Below the pieces are notes generated by a model. It was given only the letters and a program-made list of their open reading frames with translations. It was not told the DNA's origin and made no database searches. A stretch of DNA of 64,000 nt from JADJPG01 sp964491875. Its GTDB lineage: Bacteria; Verrucomicrobiota; Verrucomicrobiia; Limisphaerales; JADJPG01. The stretch covers positions 133,504 to 197,503 of the forward strand of contig CAZBIC010000006.1 in the NCBI GenBank assembly GCA_964491875.1, read 5' to 3'. Made by a program: the position numbers and the translations under genes. This document shows positions 1 to 8,978 of this stretch, in pieces. Every line of letters starts with the position of its first letter. Position 1 is the stretch's first letter.

Positions 1-597
1 CATTTCCTGGAATTCCGGGAAGTAGGAGCCGACGCAGTCCGACGGCACGAGACAGTCGTAGCCGCGATCGTTGGCTTCGCGGACGGTGGTGTTCACGCAA
101 ACCTCCGTCGTCACACCCGTGACGATGAGTTGCTTGACGCCGCGATTCATCAGGATGGCGTGCAGATCGGTGGCGTAGAACGCACCTTTGCCGGGCTTGT
201 CGATCACCGCCTCGCCGAACTGCGGATACAATTCAGGAATGATGTCGTGCCCGGCTTCACCGCGAACGAGAATGCGCCCCATCGGGCCTTGATCGCCGAT
301 GCTGGTTGGGCTACGGCCGCGAATCTTCTTCGCTGGCGGCAGGCAGCCGAGATCGGGCCGATGTCCTTCGCGGGTGTGAATCACATGCCAGCCGCGCGCA
401 CGCCATGTGGCGAGCAATCGTTTGTTCGGCTCGATGGTGCCGCGCAATTGCGAGACATCGTTGCCAAGCATTTCACCGAAGCCACCGGGCTCGAGGAAGT
501 CGCGCTGCATATCGATGATCAGCAGCGCACAGGTCGTGGGCTGAAACTCAAACGCGTACGGCTCGGCTTCGACGGAGATGATGGTGTTCGGTGTCAT
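1..597 (-). CDS. Isochorismatase-like cysteine hydrolase (partial, C-terminus cut)
   Basis: The reading frame starts at an ATG at 597 and runs off the left edge, so about 199 N-terminal residues are present. I see the three elements of the isochorismatase/biuret-hydrolase fold: Asp in IIDMQRDF near residue 29, Lys in DKPGKGAF, and the nucleophile Cys in VTGVTTEVCVNTT, followed by REANDRGYD. The family hydrolyses small amides such as biuret, ureidoacrylate or isochorismate in the cytoplasm. The N-terminal extension with FEFQPTTCALL resembles biuret amidohydrolase-type members, but the substrate cannot be fixed from sequence. The next gene on the same strand, the outer-membrane barrel, ends 28 bases upstream, so co-transcription with it is possible. 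Confidence 0.85.
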   Translation of the reverse strand, partial: MTPNTIISVEAEPYAFEFQPTTCALLIIDMQRDFLEPGGFGEMLGNDVSQLRGTIEPNKRLLATWRARGWHVIHTREGHRPDLGCLPPAKKIRGRSPTSIGDQGPMGRILVRGEAGHDIIPELYPQFGEAVIDKPGKGAFYATDLHAILMNRGVKQLIVTGVTTEVCVNTTVREANDRGYDCLVPSDCVGSYFPEFQEM

Positions 598-625
598 GAC
601 AGGAGCGCACGCGGCGCGGTTGATT

Positions 626-1588
626 TCAGAAGAAAGACGAGATGCCGCAGAAGAGCAGCGTGGAGTGAGATTCAGAACTGCTCGTGGCGTTGAACTGCTG
701 CATCTTTTGCAGGTTGTCATCCACGAAGCCCATGTATTTGAACCCGGCATGGAAGCTCCAATTTCCGTAGCCCTTAGGCATGAAGTTCATCGGAACAGTC
801 GCCTTCACGCCAACTTCGTAGAGGCCGACGAACGACGCTTCGTCGTAGTATTCGCCGTAGAATTCCGAGTCCGGCAGCAGCACGCGGCAGGGTAGTTCCA
901 GCTTCAGCCCGATGTCCTTGAACGTGTAGGACGGCGCGACTCCGACATCAAAATACCAGCTCGAATCGGGCAGCGCTCCCGGACCAGGCTGCGGCCCGGG
1001 CAAGGCGAGGAAGGGCACCTGCGCGGCGGTGGCTTTGCCGTCGAGCTCGCGCCAGTAAATGACGTAGGGATGCAGCGCGAAGGCTTTCAGGTAGGGCGAG
1101 TCGTTGAAGCTGAGCTTGGTCTCCAGATGCTGCGAGTAGGGAATGTTCCCAATCTCCATGTTGAACGATGTGTAGGTGACATCGAGCGTGAAGTTCTTCG
1201 CGAAGCCGAACGACAGGCCGGCGATCGGATCGATCTCGTACCAGCTCGTGTCGGAAGCGCCGTTGCTGTCGCTGCTCGGGAGACCGTCCGTGCCGAAGCA
1301 ATTCCACACGCCGCCGACCAGCGTCACGTCATTGATGAAGTTGTCGCCCTTGTAGAGATTGAAGAACCCCAGCGCGAGCTGCTGGAAGACGAGACCCTGG
1401 TTCTGCACGATCATGCCGCGCGGCGTGAGATACTTGTCGGAGAACTCAGAGTTGAGCAGCACGTGGACTTTGGAGGTGGGCGATTCCTCAGCGTGCGAAT
1501 AGAGCGGCGCAGCAAGCGCCAGGGCGGCAAAGGCAGTGGAAGCCAGCGGAAGGTAACGGGAGGAAGAGGTGTGGCAGGTGGGGTTCAT
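626..1588 (-). CDS. Predicted outer-membrane beta-barrel protein
   Basis: A protein of 320 residues when started at the ATG at 1588, which gives a Sec-type signal peptide (hydrophobic run ending near SHAEE). An in-frame ATG at 1669 would place coding sequence over the predicted sigma-54 transcription start and lacks a signal, so I prefer 1588. The mature part alternates polar and hydrophobic residues, is rich in Tyr, Phe and Gly, and ends in a terminal Phe (GISSFF), as outer-membrane barrels do. It recalls TorF/MipA-like putative porins, but I cannot assign a substrate. It lies just downstream of a sigma-54 response regulator and hybrid kinase on the same strand and has its own sigma-54 promoter candidate, so it is probably their target. 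Confidence 0.7.
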   Translation of the reverse strand: MNPTCHTSSSRYLPLASTAFAALALAAPLYSHAEESPTSKVHVLLNSEFSDKYLTPRGMIVQNQGLVFQQLALGFFNLYKGDNFINDVTLVGGVWNCFGTDGLPSSDSNGASDTSWYEIDPIAGLSFGFAKNFTLDVTYTSFNMEIGNIPYSQHLETKLSFNDSPYLKAFALHPYVIYWRELDGKATAAQVPFLALPGPQPGPGALPDSSWYFDVGVAPSYTFKDIGLKLELPCRVLLPDSEFYGEYYDEASFVGLYEVGVKATVPMNFMPKGYGNWSFHAGFKYMGFVDDNLQKMQQFNATSSSESHSTLLFCGISSFF

Positions 1589-1670
1589 GCGGAGGTCGGT
1601 TGAAGAGTGAAGTTCGGTGCGGAGGTTTTCGGTTTCGAAAGTTCGTGTCATGCGACTCACGAAACCCAAT

Positions 1671-1687
1671 TAGCCATCCGTGTGCCA
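1671..1687 (-). promoter_or_regulatory. Sigma-54 promoter candidate for the barrel gene
   Basis: On the minus strand the sequence reads TGGCACACGGATGGCTA. The -24 box TGGCAC is perfect and the -12 box TGGCT differs from TTGC(A/T) at one base; the GG and GC pairs are exactly 10 bases apart as RpoN requires. The predicted start of transcription lies near 1659, giving a leader of about 70 bases before the ATG at 1588. Confidence 0.55.
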
Positions 1688-1763
1688 TCATTCCTCTTCG
1701 CGCAAAACCCCTGTGTTTACAGCACTTCTCGTGATTGTCCAAGTGCGACCATCCGCTCACCTC

Positions 1764-1799
1764 GTGTTTCATCTGTCGCCGGTGAAACACTTGAAACAC
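1764..1799. promoter_or_regulatory. Three TGAAACAC half-sites, candidate enhancer for the sigma-54 activator
   Basis: GTGTTTCA at 1764-1771 faces TGAAACAC at 1783-1790 as an inverted repeat, and a further direct copy of TGAAACAC lies at 1792-1799. The block is about 95-125 bases upstream of the -12 element of the sigma-54 promoter candidate, a usual distance for enhancer sites of NtrC-type activators, and fits exactly between the end of the activator gene and the barrel gene. Confidence 0.45.
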
Positions 1800-1806
1800 T
1801 CGCCGC

Positions 1807-3321
1807 TCAGCCCGCCGCCGCTTCTTCCTGCGCAAGCTTGCGGTAGATACGTGTGCGATGGACGCCAAGCAGCCGCGCCGCGTCCGTGATGTTGCCGTTC
1901 GTCTCCTGCAACGCGCGCTGAATCAGGATGTCCTCCGCCTCGGCGAGGTTCAGAGGAAGGGTCGACATCATATCCACCTTTGTATGACGCGAGTGCGACA
2001 CCGAGGACGTCACTCCGCGCCGCAGCAGGTGCAGATGCGCCGGCAGAATGGCCGTGCCACCGCTCTCGATCAGCGCGCGCTCGATGATGTTGCGAAGCTC
2101 GCGGACGTTTCCTGGAAATTCGTAGCCCTTCAAAATCGCCAGCGCATCGTGAGTGAGCGGCGGCGCCTTGATGCCCATCTCGGCCGCGAACATGCGCATA
2201 AAATGCGTCGCCAGCAGCGGGACATCTTGAGCCCGATCCCGCAACGGCGTGGTGGCGACTTGGAAGCGCGCGAGGCGGAAGAAGAGATCCTGCCGGAACG
2301 ATCCGCTTTCGATGCGTGCCTCCAAATCCGCGTTGGTCGCCGCGATGATGCGCACGTCCACCTTGCGCCGTTGCGCTGCGCCGACCGGCGTCACGAACCC
2401 ATCCTCCAGCACGCGAAGCAGCTTCACCTGGAGCGACGTCGGCATGTCGCCGATCTCGTCAAGGAACAGCGTTCCACCATGCGCGAGCTCGAAGTAGCCC
2501 TTTCGATCCGCCGTTGCGCCGGTGAACGATCCCTTCACGTGACCGAAGAGCATCGACTCCGCGAGTTCTCCGGGAATGGCGACGCAGTTCACCGGGACGA
2601 ACGGCGTGCGCGCGCGGACTCCGCCGAAGTGAATGGCGCGGGCGATGAGTTCCTTGCCGGTGCCGCTCTCGCCGGTGACGAGCACGCTGGTGTTCCCGAA
2701 ATGATTCAGGCGCTGGATGTCCTCCATCACCTTTTGCATCTGCCGGCTTTCACCGAGCAAACCGGCGAGATTCCAGCGCCCAGCTTCGAGATCCGAGATT
2801 GCGGAGAGTTTGTTATCCGCCTCTTCCAGCGCCGATTCCACGGTGCGGCGCCGCGCAATCTCCGCCGTCAATTCCGCCGTCTGGCGTTCGAGCGCGCGGT
2901 TCTTCTCCAGCAGTTCACGCGTGAGGTGCTGAGTGCGGAGATGCGTGTTCACGCGGCTCAACACCTCCTCCGTCTGGAAAGGCTTCACGATGTAATCCAC
3001 GCCGCCAGCGCGAAAGCCATCGACGACACACGTCATCTCGTTTCGCGCGGTGATGAAGATCACCGGAATCCCGCGCGTGGCTTCATCCGCCTTCAAGCGA
3101 CGACACATCTCCAGCCCATCGATCTCCGGCATCATGATGTCGAGCAGGATCAAATCGGGCTGCGCCTTCGCTGCGACCTTCAACGCCGTTTCACCGCCGG
3201 GCACCGCGAGGACTTCGTAGCCCTCAGGCTCGAGAGCCGCAGTGAGGACCGCGAGGTTCGCGGCCACGTCGTCCACGATGAGAATCTTCTCACGAAGCGT
3301 TGGTTGCGGTTGGGGCTCCAT
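1807..3321 (-). CDS. Sigma-54-dependent NtrC-type response regulator
   Basis: A 504-residue protein from ATG 3321. An N-terminal receiver domain (residues 11-130) has the acidic pair Asp17/Asp18, phospho-acceptor Asp61 in LILLDIMMPEIDG and a Lys in VKPF. A coiled-coil (about 135-180) leads into an AAA+ domain with Walker A GESGTGKE, Walker B GGTLFLDEIGDM and the sigma-54 contact loop as GSFTGA (Ser in place of the second-position Ala of GAFTGA). The C-terminus is a Fis-type helix-turn-helix (NGNITDAARLLGVHRTRIYRKL). It activates RpoN promoters when phosphorylated. Its start overlaps the end of the kinase gene by 32 bases, implying translational coupling. A start at 3363 is possible but would add a non-conserved N-terminus. 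Confidence 0.93.
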   Translation of the reverse strand: MEPQPQPTLREKILIVDDVAANLAVLTAALEPEGYEVLAVPGGETALKVAAKAQPDLILLDIMMPEIDGLEMCRRLKADEATRGIPVIFITARNEMTCVVDGFRAGGVDYIVKPFQTEEVLSRVNTHLRTQHLTRELLEKNRALERQTAELTAEIARRRTVESALEEADNKLSAISDLEAGRWNLAGLLGESRQMQKVMEDIQRLNHFGNTSVLVTGESGTGKELIARAIHFGGVRARTPFVPVNCVAIPGELAESMLFGHVKGSFTGATADRKGYFELAHGGTLFLDEIGDMPTSLQVKLLRVLEDGFVTPVGAAQRRKVDVRIIAATNADLEARIESGSFRQDLFFRLARFQVATTPLRDRAQDVPLLATHFMRMFAAEMGIKAPPLTHDALAILKGYEFPGNVRELRNIIERALIESGGTAILPAHLHLLRRGVTSSVSHSRHTKVDMMSTLPLNLAEAEDILIQRALQETNGNITDAARLLGVHRTRIYRKLAQEEAAAG

Positions 3322-5800
3322 GTTCGTGGGTGGTGGACGAATGATTCGGGACAGGCACGGCAACCTTCGCGAGCAGGCGTTGAATGCCGTCCATATCGTA
3401 ACTGCGCATCAGCAGGCGGATCTGCTCGGCCAATCGCTCGGCCTCCGGACCAAGCTCGCGCAACTCCTGGACGGCGGACTTGAGCGCGGTGGAACTGTGA
3501 AGCTCCGCCGCCACCGCGAGACGGGCGCAGAGCCACTCCGGCAGTTTGACGGTCGAGAGGACCGACGAGGGCGAATCGGTAGCCGCCGTCTCGGACGCAG
3601 CGAATTGAAACGTCACGCCGAGATGCGTGCGCAGGCAGTCGTAGAGCTTCTCGCACGCGAACGGCTTGCTGAGGAAATCGACGCAGCCGACGGCCAGCGA
3701 TTCCTCGCGATGCTGGGGCAGCGCGGACGCGGTGTGCATCACGATCTTCAGATGTCGCGTCGCCGAATCGCCCAGCAGACGACGCGCGACTTCGATGCCG
3801 TCCACGCCCGGCAGCAACAGATCGAGGAACACAATTTCGGGCCGCTGTTCACGAGCGCAGCGCAAGGCTTCGTCGCCGTCATTCGCGAACGACACGTCGC
3901 ATCCGATCGCCGCCAACATCCGACCCAGCACCTCGCGGTTCTCCACCTGATCATCGACCACGAGCGCACGAACCGTCTGACCGGGGGCGAGACGTTCGAC
4001 ACGCGGCAGGGTCGCATCCGCCGCGTTGACTGACGCCGGGAGCGGAATACTGAAATGGAAACGCGAACCGATGCCGCGCTCGGATTGCAGCTCCAGCTTC
4101 CCGCCGAGCAACTCCACCTGACGCTGCGCGATGGCGAGTCCGAGCCCGGTCCCACCTTGATGCTGCGCGCCGCGACCTTGATGGAACGGCTTGAAGATCT
4201 CCGGCTGTTCCTCCAGCGGAATGCCGAGGCCTGTATCGACGACCTCAATCAGCCAGCGCCCGGCCGAATCGGGTTTGATCCCTAGATAAACTTCGCCAGC
4301 ACTGGTGAACTTCACGGCATTGCCAAGGAGATTGATCAGAACCTGACGCAGCTTACCTTCGTCGCCGCGCACCAGCGGCGACAAGGTGGAGTCGAGGTGA
4401 AAGTGAAAGCCGATTCGCTTCTCCGCACAGAGTGGTTTGAAGGTGGTCACCAGACTGCGCCCGAGCGCGTCGAGATCGAAGTCCACCGGGTTCAGTTCCA
4501 TCCGGCCGGCTTCGATCTTCGAAAGGTCAAGGATCTCATTGATCAAGCCCAGCAGATGATGCCCGCCGGTGCTGATGCCGTGAATGGAATCGCGCTGTTC
4601 GCGGCTGAGCTCGGGGTCACGCTGCATGAGCTGCGCGTAGCCAAGAATGGCGTTGAGCGGCGTGCGAATCTCATGGCTCATGCTGGCGAGAAAATCGGAC
4701 TTGGCCTGGTTCGCCGCAGCTGCCTCTGCCTCCGCGCGCTGGCGAATCTTCACCTCGTCCTGCAGGGCGAGATTGGCTTCCGCAATCTGTTGCGTGCGCC
4801 GCCATCCACCGAACAGATAGGCCGTGCTGAGAAACGTGAATGCGAGTCCCGCCACGAGCACGAGCCACGATTGCCAATGATGCGCGGCGGAAGCGAACTC
4901 GGGCGCCGGACCAAACGTCACCGCCCAGCGACGACCAGCCACATCGAGCCACGAAAGCGCGTCGTGAGCGGAGGCTTCAGTCCCGTAGATGCGCGGTCCG
5001 TCCGGCGATTCATCAAACAGGCTGGCGGAGATTCCCTTCGCGCGAAGCTCACGAAGTGAGGGCTCGACCAGGTCGGCCACCTTGAACACTGCGACCGCAA
5101 ATCCAGCGAGACGTTCGCGGCGTTCAGCGACAGTCGACGGCGGAGCACCGTCACCACGGTACACCGGCAGCAGAACGAGGAAACCGCCCTGATCCCCCGG
5201 CAACTGCGCGAGGCGAATCGGCGCGGTGGCCTTCGGCTCGCCAGTATCGCGCGCCTGTTCGATGGAGAACCGGCGCAGTTCATCGGAGTTTAGATCGTAA
5301 CCCAGCGCCTGCGCATTCCCCGCGAGCGGCTCGATGAGATGCACGGGCACGTATGCGCTGCGGTCCAGGGCGGAAACCAGCGAACCATCCGCGGCGTGTT
5401 CGCGAATGGAGAATCCCGCGAAGCCTTCAAGCCTGGCGGCAGCTTCAAGCTGGAAACGTTGTTCCGCCGTTACGATCGGATTCCAGGAAATGGCCTGCAG
5501 CTCAGGTTGGCGATGGAGCGCGCCGTCAACAAATTGGCGGAAGGCGTGGCGTTCAATCCGACCTTCCACCCGATACAGCGAGGCGACCGAGTGCAGCACT
5601 TCCATTGAGCGCAGGATGCTGACATGGAGCTTCTCGATCTGCTCGTGCGCGATGGAGGCGCTGCGCTCGCGCTGTTCGCGGTGTTCCCAGCGCCGCAGCG
5701 CGAGGAAGAGCACAAGCGACAAGAGGATTCCCATCCCCAGAACTCCGCCAATCCAGGCGGAGGGGGCGCGCGATCGAGAGATGTCGAGAAAGCGCAGCAA
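3290..5800 (-). CDS. CHASE-domain hybrid histidine kinase with C-terminal receiver
   Basis: An 836-residue membrane sensor kinase. A first membrane segment (about 17-36) and a second (about 308-330) flank a periplasmic CHASE-like ligand domain. A short coiled-coil precedes HisKA with phospho-acceptor His376 in SMSHEIRTPLNAI. The ATPase has an N box, DTGLGIP and GGTGLGLAI. A receiver domain follows (VVDDQVENREVL, acceptor Asp in VFLDLLLPGVDG). The last 100 residues are helical and recall the degenerate tail of many hybrid kinases; I see no Hpt histidine. The start is TTG, decided by a perfect AGGAGG eight bases upstream. It overlaps the downstream regulator gene and very probably phosphorylates that regulator. 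The CHASE ligand is unknown. Confidence 0.92.
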   Translation of the reverse strand: MLRFLDISRSRAPSAWIGGVLGMGILLSLVLFLALRRWEHREQRERSASIAHEQIEKLHVSILRSMEVLHSVASLYRVEGRIERHAFRQFVDGALHRQPELQAISWNPIVTAEQRFQLEAAARLEGFAGFSIREHAADGSLVSALDRSAYVPVHLIEPLAGNAQALGYDLNSDELRRFSIEQARDTGEPKATAPIRLAQLPGDQGGFLVLLPVYRGDGAPPSTVAERRERLAGFAVAVFKVADLVEPSLRELRAKGISASLFDESPDGPRIYGTEASAHDALSWLDVAGRRWAVTFGPAPEFASAAHHWQSWLVLVAGLAFTFLSTAYLFGGWRRTQQIAEANLALQDEVKIRQRAEAEAAAANQAKSDFLASMSHEIRTPLNAILGYAQLMQRDPELSREQRDSIHGISTGGHHLLGLINEILDLSKIEAGRMELNPVDFDLDALGRSLVTTFKPLCAEKRIGFHFHLDSTLSPLVRGDEGKLRQVLINLLGNAVKFTSAGEVYLGIKPDSAGRWLIEVVDTGLGIPLEEQPEIFKPFHQGRGAQHQGGTGLGLAIAQRQVELLGGKLELQSERGIGSRFHFSIPLPASVNAADATLPRVERLAPGQTVRALVVDDQVENREVLGRMLAAIGCDVSFANDGDEALRCAREQRPEIVFLDLLLPGVDGIEVARRLLGDSATRHLKIVMHTASALPQHREESLAVGCVDFLSKPFACEKLYDCLRTHLGVTFQFAASETAATDSPSSVLSTVKLPEWLCARLAVAAELHSSTALKSAVQELRELGPEAERLAEQIRLLMRSYDMDGIQRLLAKVAVPVPNHSSTTHEHGAPTATNAS

Positions 5801-5808
5801 GGTAACTT

Positions 5809-5814
5809 CCTCCT
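5809..5814 (-). promoter_or_regulatory. Perfect Shine-Dalgarno AGGAGG for the hybrid kinase
   Basis: AGGAGG on the minus strand ends eight bases before a TTG codon at 5800. It is the clearest Shine-Dalgarno I found in this window, where most genes have none, and it fixes the unusual TTG start. Confidence 0.7.
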
Positions 5815-6004
5815 AGAGCACTTTATTTGCCGGGCGCGCGCACGGGCGTCCGGGCGCAGGCAAGATGCCGGACTTCGCTGGGAAATCTCGGTGAATGAAG
5901 TTTACGTCGGACTTCGCGGCAGCACTTGGGGAGCAGATTCGCTGACGCGATTTAGTCAGCCTGCCCAAGGAGGTTCAGCAAACCCTCCGCCTAAATGGAT
6001 GGCG

Positions 6005-7396
6005 TCAGGCGCCGGGAGCTGCAATCGCCGTCGTATTGGTCGCGGCGAGCGACACGCAGATCAACTCCTGACCGTTGTGCATGTAGGCGCGACGATTCGC
6101 GAAGGCGGGGTGGCACCAAAGCACGTCGCGACCGCGGGTGTTCTCGATGGTCGGGAGCAGCTTGGCGCGGCTCAATTCTTCATAACCGTCCGGCTTCAGG
6201 TTCGCGAGGATGAGCTCGCCTTGATCATTCCAAAGCCAGTACCGGCCGCCTTGTTCCACGATGAACGCCTGGCCGAACAACGCCTTCTTACCCTCGGTCG
6301 CGGCGAAGGTTTCCCAACGCCGATCGCCCGTCGCGAGATCGAGGCAGCGCAGTTCGCCGAAACCGCACAGCCCGTAAAGATGGCCATCGCGGATGACCGG
6401 CGTACACATCGTGGTGTGCAATCCGTCGTCGAACTCCGACTTGCGTTTGCTGCGGCGATTCCAGGCAACGGACGGTTCCGCGCCGGCGAGATCCAGCAAC
6501 AGTGAGCCTTGGTAGAATGAACTGAGGAACAACTTGGTTCCCGCGAGCCGCGGCATCGCGATGGTCACCTCCGGGCGCTGCGGTTTGCCGCCGACGGGAT
6601 ACGCGTGCGTCCAGATGACCTTTCCCGTCTCCGGCACCAGCGCCGCCACGGCGTCCGGATGCCAGATGATCAACTGACGCTGGCCGCCCACGGTGTAAAT
6701 GACCGGCGGCGCGTAGCCAACTTCCCGCGCATCGAGCGCGCGCCAGAGTTCCTTGCCGGTATCCTTATGAAAGGCGACGACAGCGCTGTTGCTGCCGCCA
6801 ACGAGGCAGATCAACCGGTCACCATCGAGCAGTGGATGCGCGGCGTAACCCCACACGGGCGGTTCATCGGTGTAGTCCTTCAACAGCTGGCGCTGCCAGA
6901 TGATCTTTCCGTCACGCGAATTCAGGCACAGCAGATCGCCCATCGCGCCGAGCGTGAAGACGCGTCCGTCCGCGACCAGCGGCGTGGCACGTGGACCGGC
7001 CGGATACGAAATGCGATAGGAGGAATCGTAGGTGTGCTCCCACAGTTTCGCGCCGGAGTTTGCGTCGAGGCAGAGCACGCGCTCGTTTCCCGGGATGACG
7101 GGCAAGGCGCGTTCGCCCGGCTTGCGTTCGGGCGGTTTGCCTTGCTGACGATCGAGCATGTAGAGCCGATCGCCCACCACGGCGGGACCGGAATAGCCGC
7201 GGTTCACATTCGTTCGCCACAAAACTGTTGGGCCAGCGGCAGGCAGACGTTCGATAATCCCGGTCTCGCGCCAGACGCCGTCGCGTTGCGGACCCATCCA
7301 TTGCGGCCAGTCATCGCCATGGACGACGATCGGCGCGAAGGCGAGTGAAAGTGTTACGCGGAAGAGATGGGTGAGAAGCCGTCCTGACGTTTTCAT
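6005..7396 (-). CDS. Secreted PQQ-type beta-propeller repeat protein
   Basis: A 463-residue protein from ATG 7396, chosen because it begins a normal signal peptide (MKTSGRLLTHLF, then a hydrophobic run to VVHGDD); an ATG 18 bases upstream is the alternative. The mature protein opens with WPQWMGPQRDGVW, the start motif of a family common in Planctomycetes and Verrucomicrobia, and contains repeated blades of the type GDRLYMLD, KLWEHTYD, DGRVFTLG, LLCLNSRDGKIIWQ and RCLDLATGDRRWE. This is the eight-bladed PQQ-like propeller fold. Whether it binds PQQ or acts as an enzyme or a scaffold is not visible. A 200-base spacer without clear signals separates it from the kinase gene. Confidence 0.85.
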   Translation of the reverse strand: MKTSGRLLTHLFRVTLSLAFAPIVVHGDDWPQWMGPQRDGVWRETGIIERLPAAGPTVLWRTNVNRGYSGPAVVGDRLYMLDRQQGKPPERKPGERALPVIPGNERVLCLDANSGAKLWEHTYDSSYRISYPAGPRATPLVADGRVFTLGAMGDLLCLNSRDGKIIWQRQLLKDYTDEPPVWGYAAHPLLDGDRLICLVGGSNSAVVAFHKDTGKELWRALDAREVGYAPPVIYTVGGQRQLIIWHPDAVAALVPETGKVIWTHAYPVGGKPQRPEVTIAMPRLAGTKLFLSSFYQGSLLLDLAGAEPSVAWNRRSKRKSEFDDGLHTTMCTPVIRDGHLYGLCGFGELRCLDLATGDRRWETFAATEGKKALFGQAFIVEQGGRYWLWNDQGELILANLKPDGYEELSRAKLLPTIENTRGRDVLWCHPAFANRRAYMHNGQELICVSLAATNTTAIAAPGA

Positions 7397-7478
7397 AACT
7401 TGGAAACGCAGCATCCTCCTTCCGCCTGCGAATGCAACGCGGTTTTGGCCCTGAATTGTAAAGACCGCGTCGGGCGGC

Positions 7479-8861
7479 TCAGTCCGTGAGCAATTCGGTC
7501 AGGACGCGGCCATCCACGTTGGGCAACGACTGGCCCAGAAGCTTCGCCATCGTCGGTGCGACATCCACATTCTGAATCATGCCGAGACGCGCGCCGCGTT
7601 TGATGCCGCGTCCCCAAGCGATGAAGGATGCGTTCATCTTCGGGTTCGATGACAAGAAGCCGTGGTGTCCTTGATTGCCGAGTTCGAGCGTGACCGCGGT
7701 GACCACGTCTTCGCCGCGCGCTTCGTTATTGAAGGCGTAACCTTCCTTCGCGACGAGAATGAGCTCGGCCATCTGCGGATTCTTCGCCGGATCGGGCAGG
7801 CCCAGCACGGCGAACTTGTCTGGTGTCAGGATGTCCGCAATCCCTTCCTGCGTGCGCATCAGCTCGATGACCTTGGCGTGATCGGCCAGGTGCGTTTCCG
7901 GGTTCGTGAAATAGACCATCGCGATGCCGCCTTCGGACACAATCTGCGCGCGCGCCCGTTGCAGCGTCGGCGTGGCGGTCGCTTCGAGGAGACCGGCTTT
8001 GCGGAAAGCGACATTCGGATTCACGATCTTCAGCGCGGTTTCGAAACCATGATCCGCCGTGACGAAGAGTGTCGTCTTCTCGCGAATGCCAGCGGCGTCG
8101 ATGGCGCGCAAGACATCGGCAAGCTGCGCGTCGGCCAGCGCGATGGCGGCGTAGGCGGCGGGCGATTGCGGACCGTATTTGTGCTGGGTGGAATCTGTCA
8201 CGAGCATGTGAATGAGCATGAAGTTCGGGCGTCGCTGACGGATGACATGCGCGGCGGCCTCCGTCCAGATGCGATCCTTCACCGGCGCGCTTTGCAGCCG
8301 GAACGTCGCGTCATTCGTGCCTTCAAGCCAGCCCGCGGCGATCAGTTCGTTCAGCAGGCGCGGCGTCATGTAGGTGATTTGATCCGGCACGTCGGGAAAC
8401 GAGTCGTCGAGCGTCGTCGCGCCGCGGGTGCAGGGCCAGTTGATGTCGGCAGTGCGATATCCGGCGCGATGCAGCTGATCGAAAATCGCCGGTACCGCGA
8501 CGAGGTCGGACTTGTCCTTCGCGCCATCAACGCGCACCGCTTTTCCCTCGCCCGGCCGTACGAGCACTCCGTTGAAGAGCACGGAATGTTTCGCCGGGCG
8601 CATGCCGGTGACGAGCGTGGTGTGGTTCGGCCAGGTGATGGCCGGATTGGCAACGTGCATGCCTTCGGCGCTCGCACCCTCGGCGATGAGCTTGCGGATG
8701 GTCGGGATCGGCGCTTTCGGATCCTTGAGGTAATACGCGGCGAGGCCGTCGATGGTCACTAGTATGACATGATGATTCGTCGACGCCGGAACCAGTGTGG
8801 GCGAACAGAATATCAACGTAATCAAGCACGCGAAGCGGTTAACCGAAGTTTTGGAGAACAT
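7479..8861 (-). CDS. Secreted ectonucleotide pyrophosphatase/phosphodiesterase family protein
   Basis: A 460-residue protein from ATG 8861, which starts a signal peptide (MFSKTSVNRFACLITLIF). A longer frame extends upstream to 9326 but would overlap the divergent gene and lacks a signal. The alkaline-phosphatase fold is shown by the first metal motif VTIDGLAAYYL, the nucleophile Thr in WPNHTTLVTGM, the Asp/His pair in LVTDSTQHKYGP, FVTADHGFE and a late His in LGNQGHHGF. Members hydrolyse phosphodiester or pyrophosphate bonds of nucleotides or lipids in the periplasm. The substrate cannot be inferred. It is transcribed divergently from the next gene across about 115 bases. Confidence 0.88.
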   Translation of the reverse strand: MFSKTSVNRFACLITLIFCSPTLVPASTNHHVILVTIDGLAAYYLKDPKAPIPTIRKLIAEGASAEGMHVANPAITWPNHTTLVTGMRPAKHSVLFNGVLVRPGEGKAVRVDGAKDKSDLVAVPAIFDQLHRAGYRTADINWPCTRGATTLDDSFPDVPDQITYMTPRLLNELIAAGWLEGTNDATFRLQSAPVKDRIWTEAAAHVIRQRRPNFMLIHMLVTDSTQHKYGPQSPAAYAAIALADAQLADVLRAIDAAGIREKTTLFVTADHGFETALKIVNPNVAFRKAGLLEATATPTLQRARAQIVSEGGIAMVYFTNPETHLADHAKVIELMRTQEGIADILTPDKFAVLGLPDPAKNPQMAELILVAKEGYAFNNEARGEDVVTAVTLELGNQGHHGFLSSNPKMNASFIAWGRGIKRGARLGMIQNVDVAPTMAKLLGQSLPNVDGRVLTELLTD

Positions 8862-8978
8862 GCGAGTGGTGTAACGGGAAGGTCCCCGCGCCTCAAGCAG
8901 AAGCGCCAAAGGTCTCGGGAAAATTTTAGAAACTTCAGCCATTACAATCGACTTCGCTTCGGTCATTCTCCCAACACG

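Noticed and set aside
1669..1669. Upstream ATG for the barrel gene
   Set aside because: It would put coding sequence over the predicted sigma-54 start site and would hide the signal peptide that begins at 1588.
1858..3483. Long plus-strand open frame opposite the response regulator, and similar long frames opposite other genes
   Set aside because: They are antisense shadows caused by high GC content; protein sequences are Arg/His-rich and without known domains.
5801..6004. Spacer with GGAGG...CCTCC hairpin after the propeller gene
   Set aside because: Stem of only five pairs and no T tract; not enough for a terminator.
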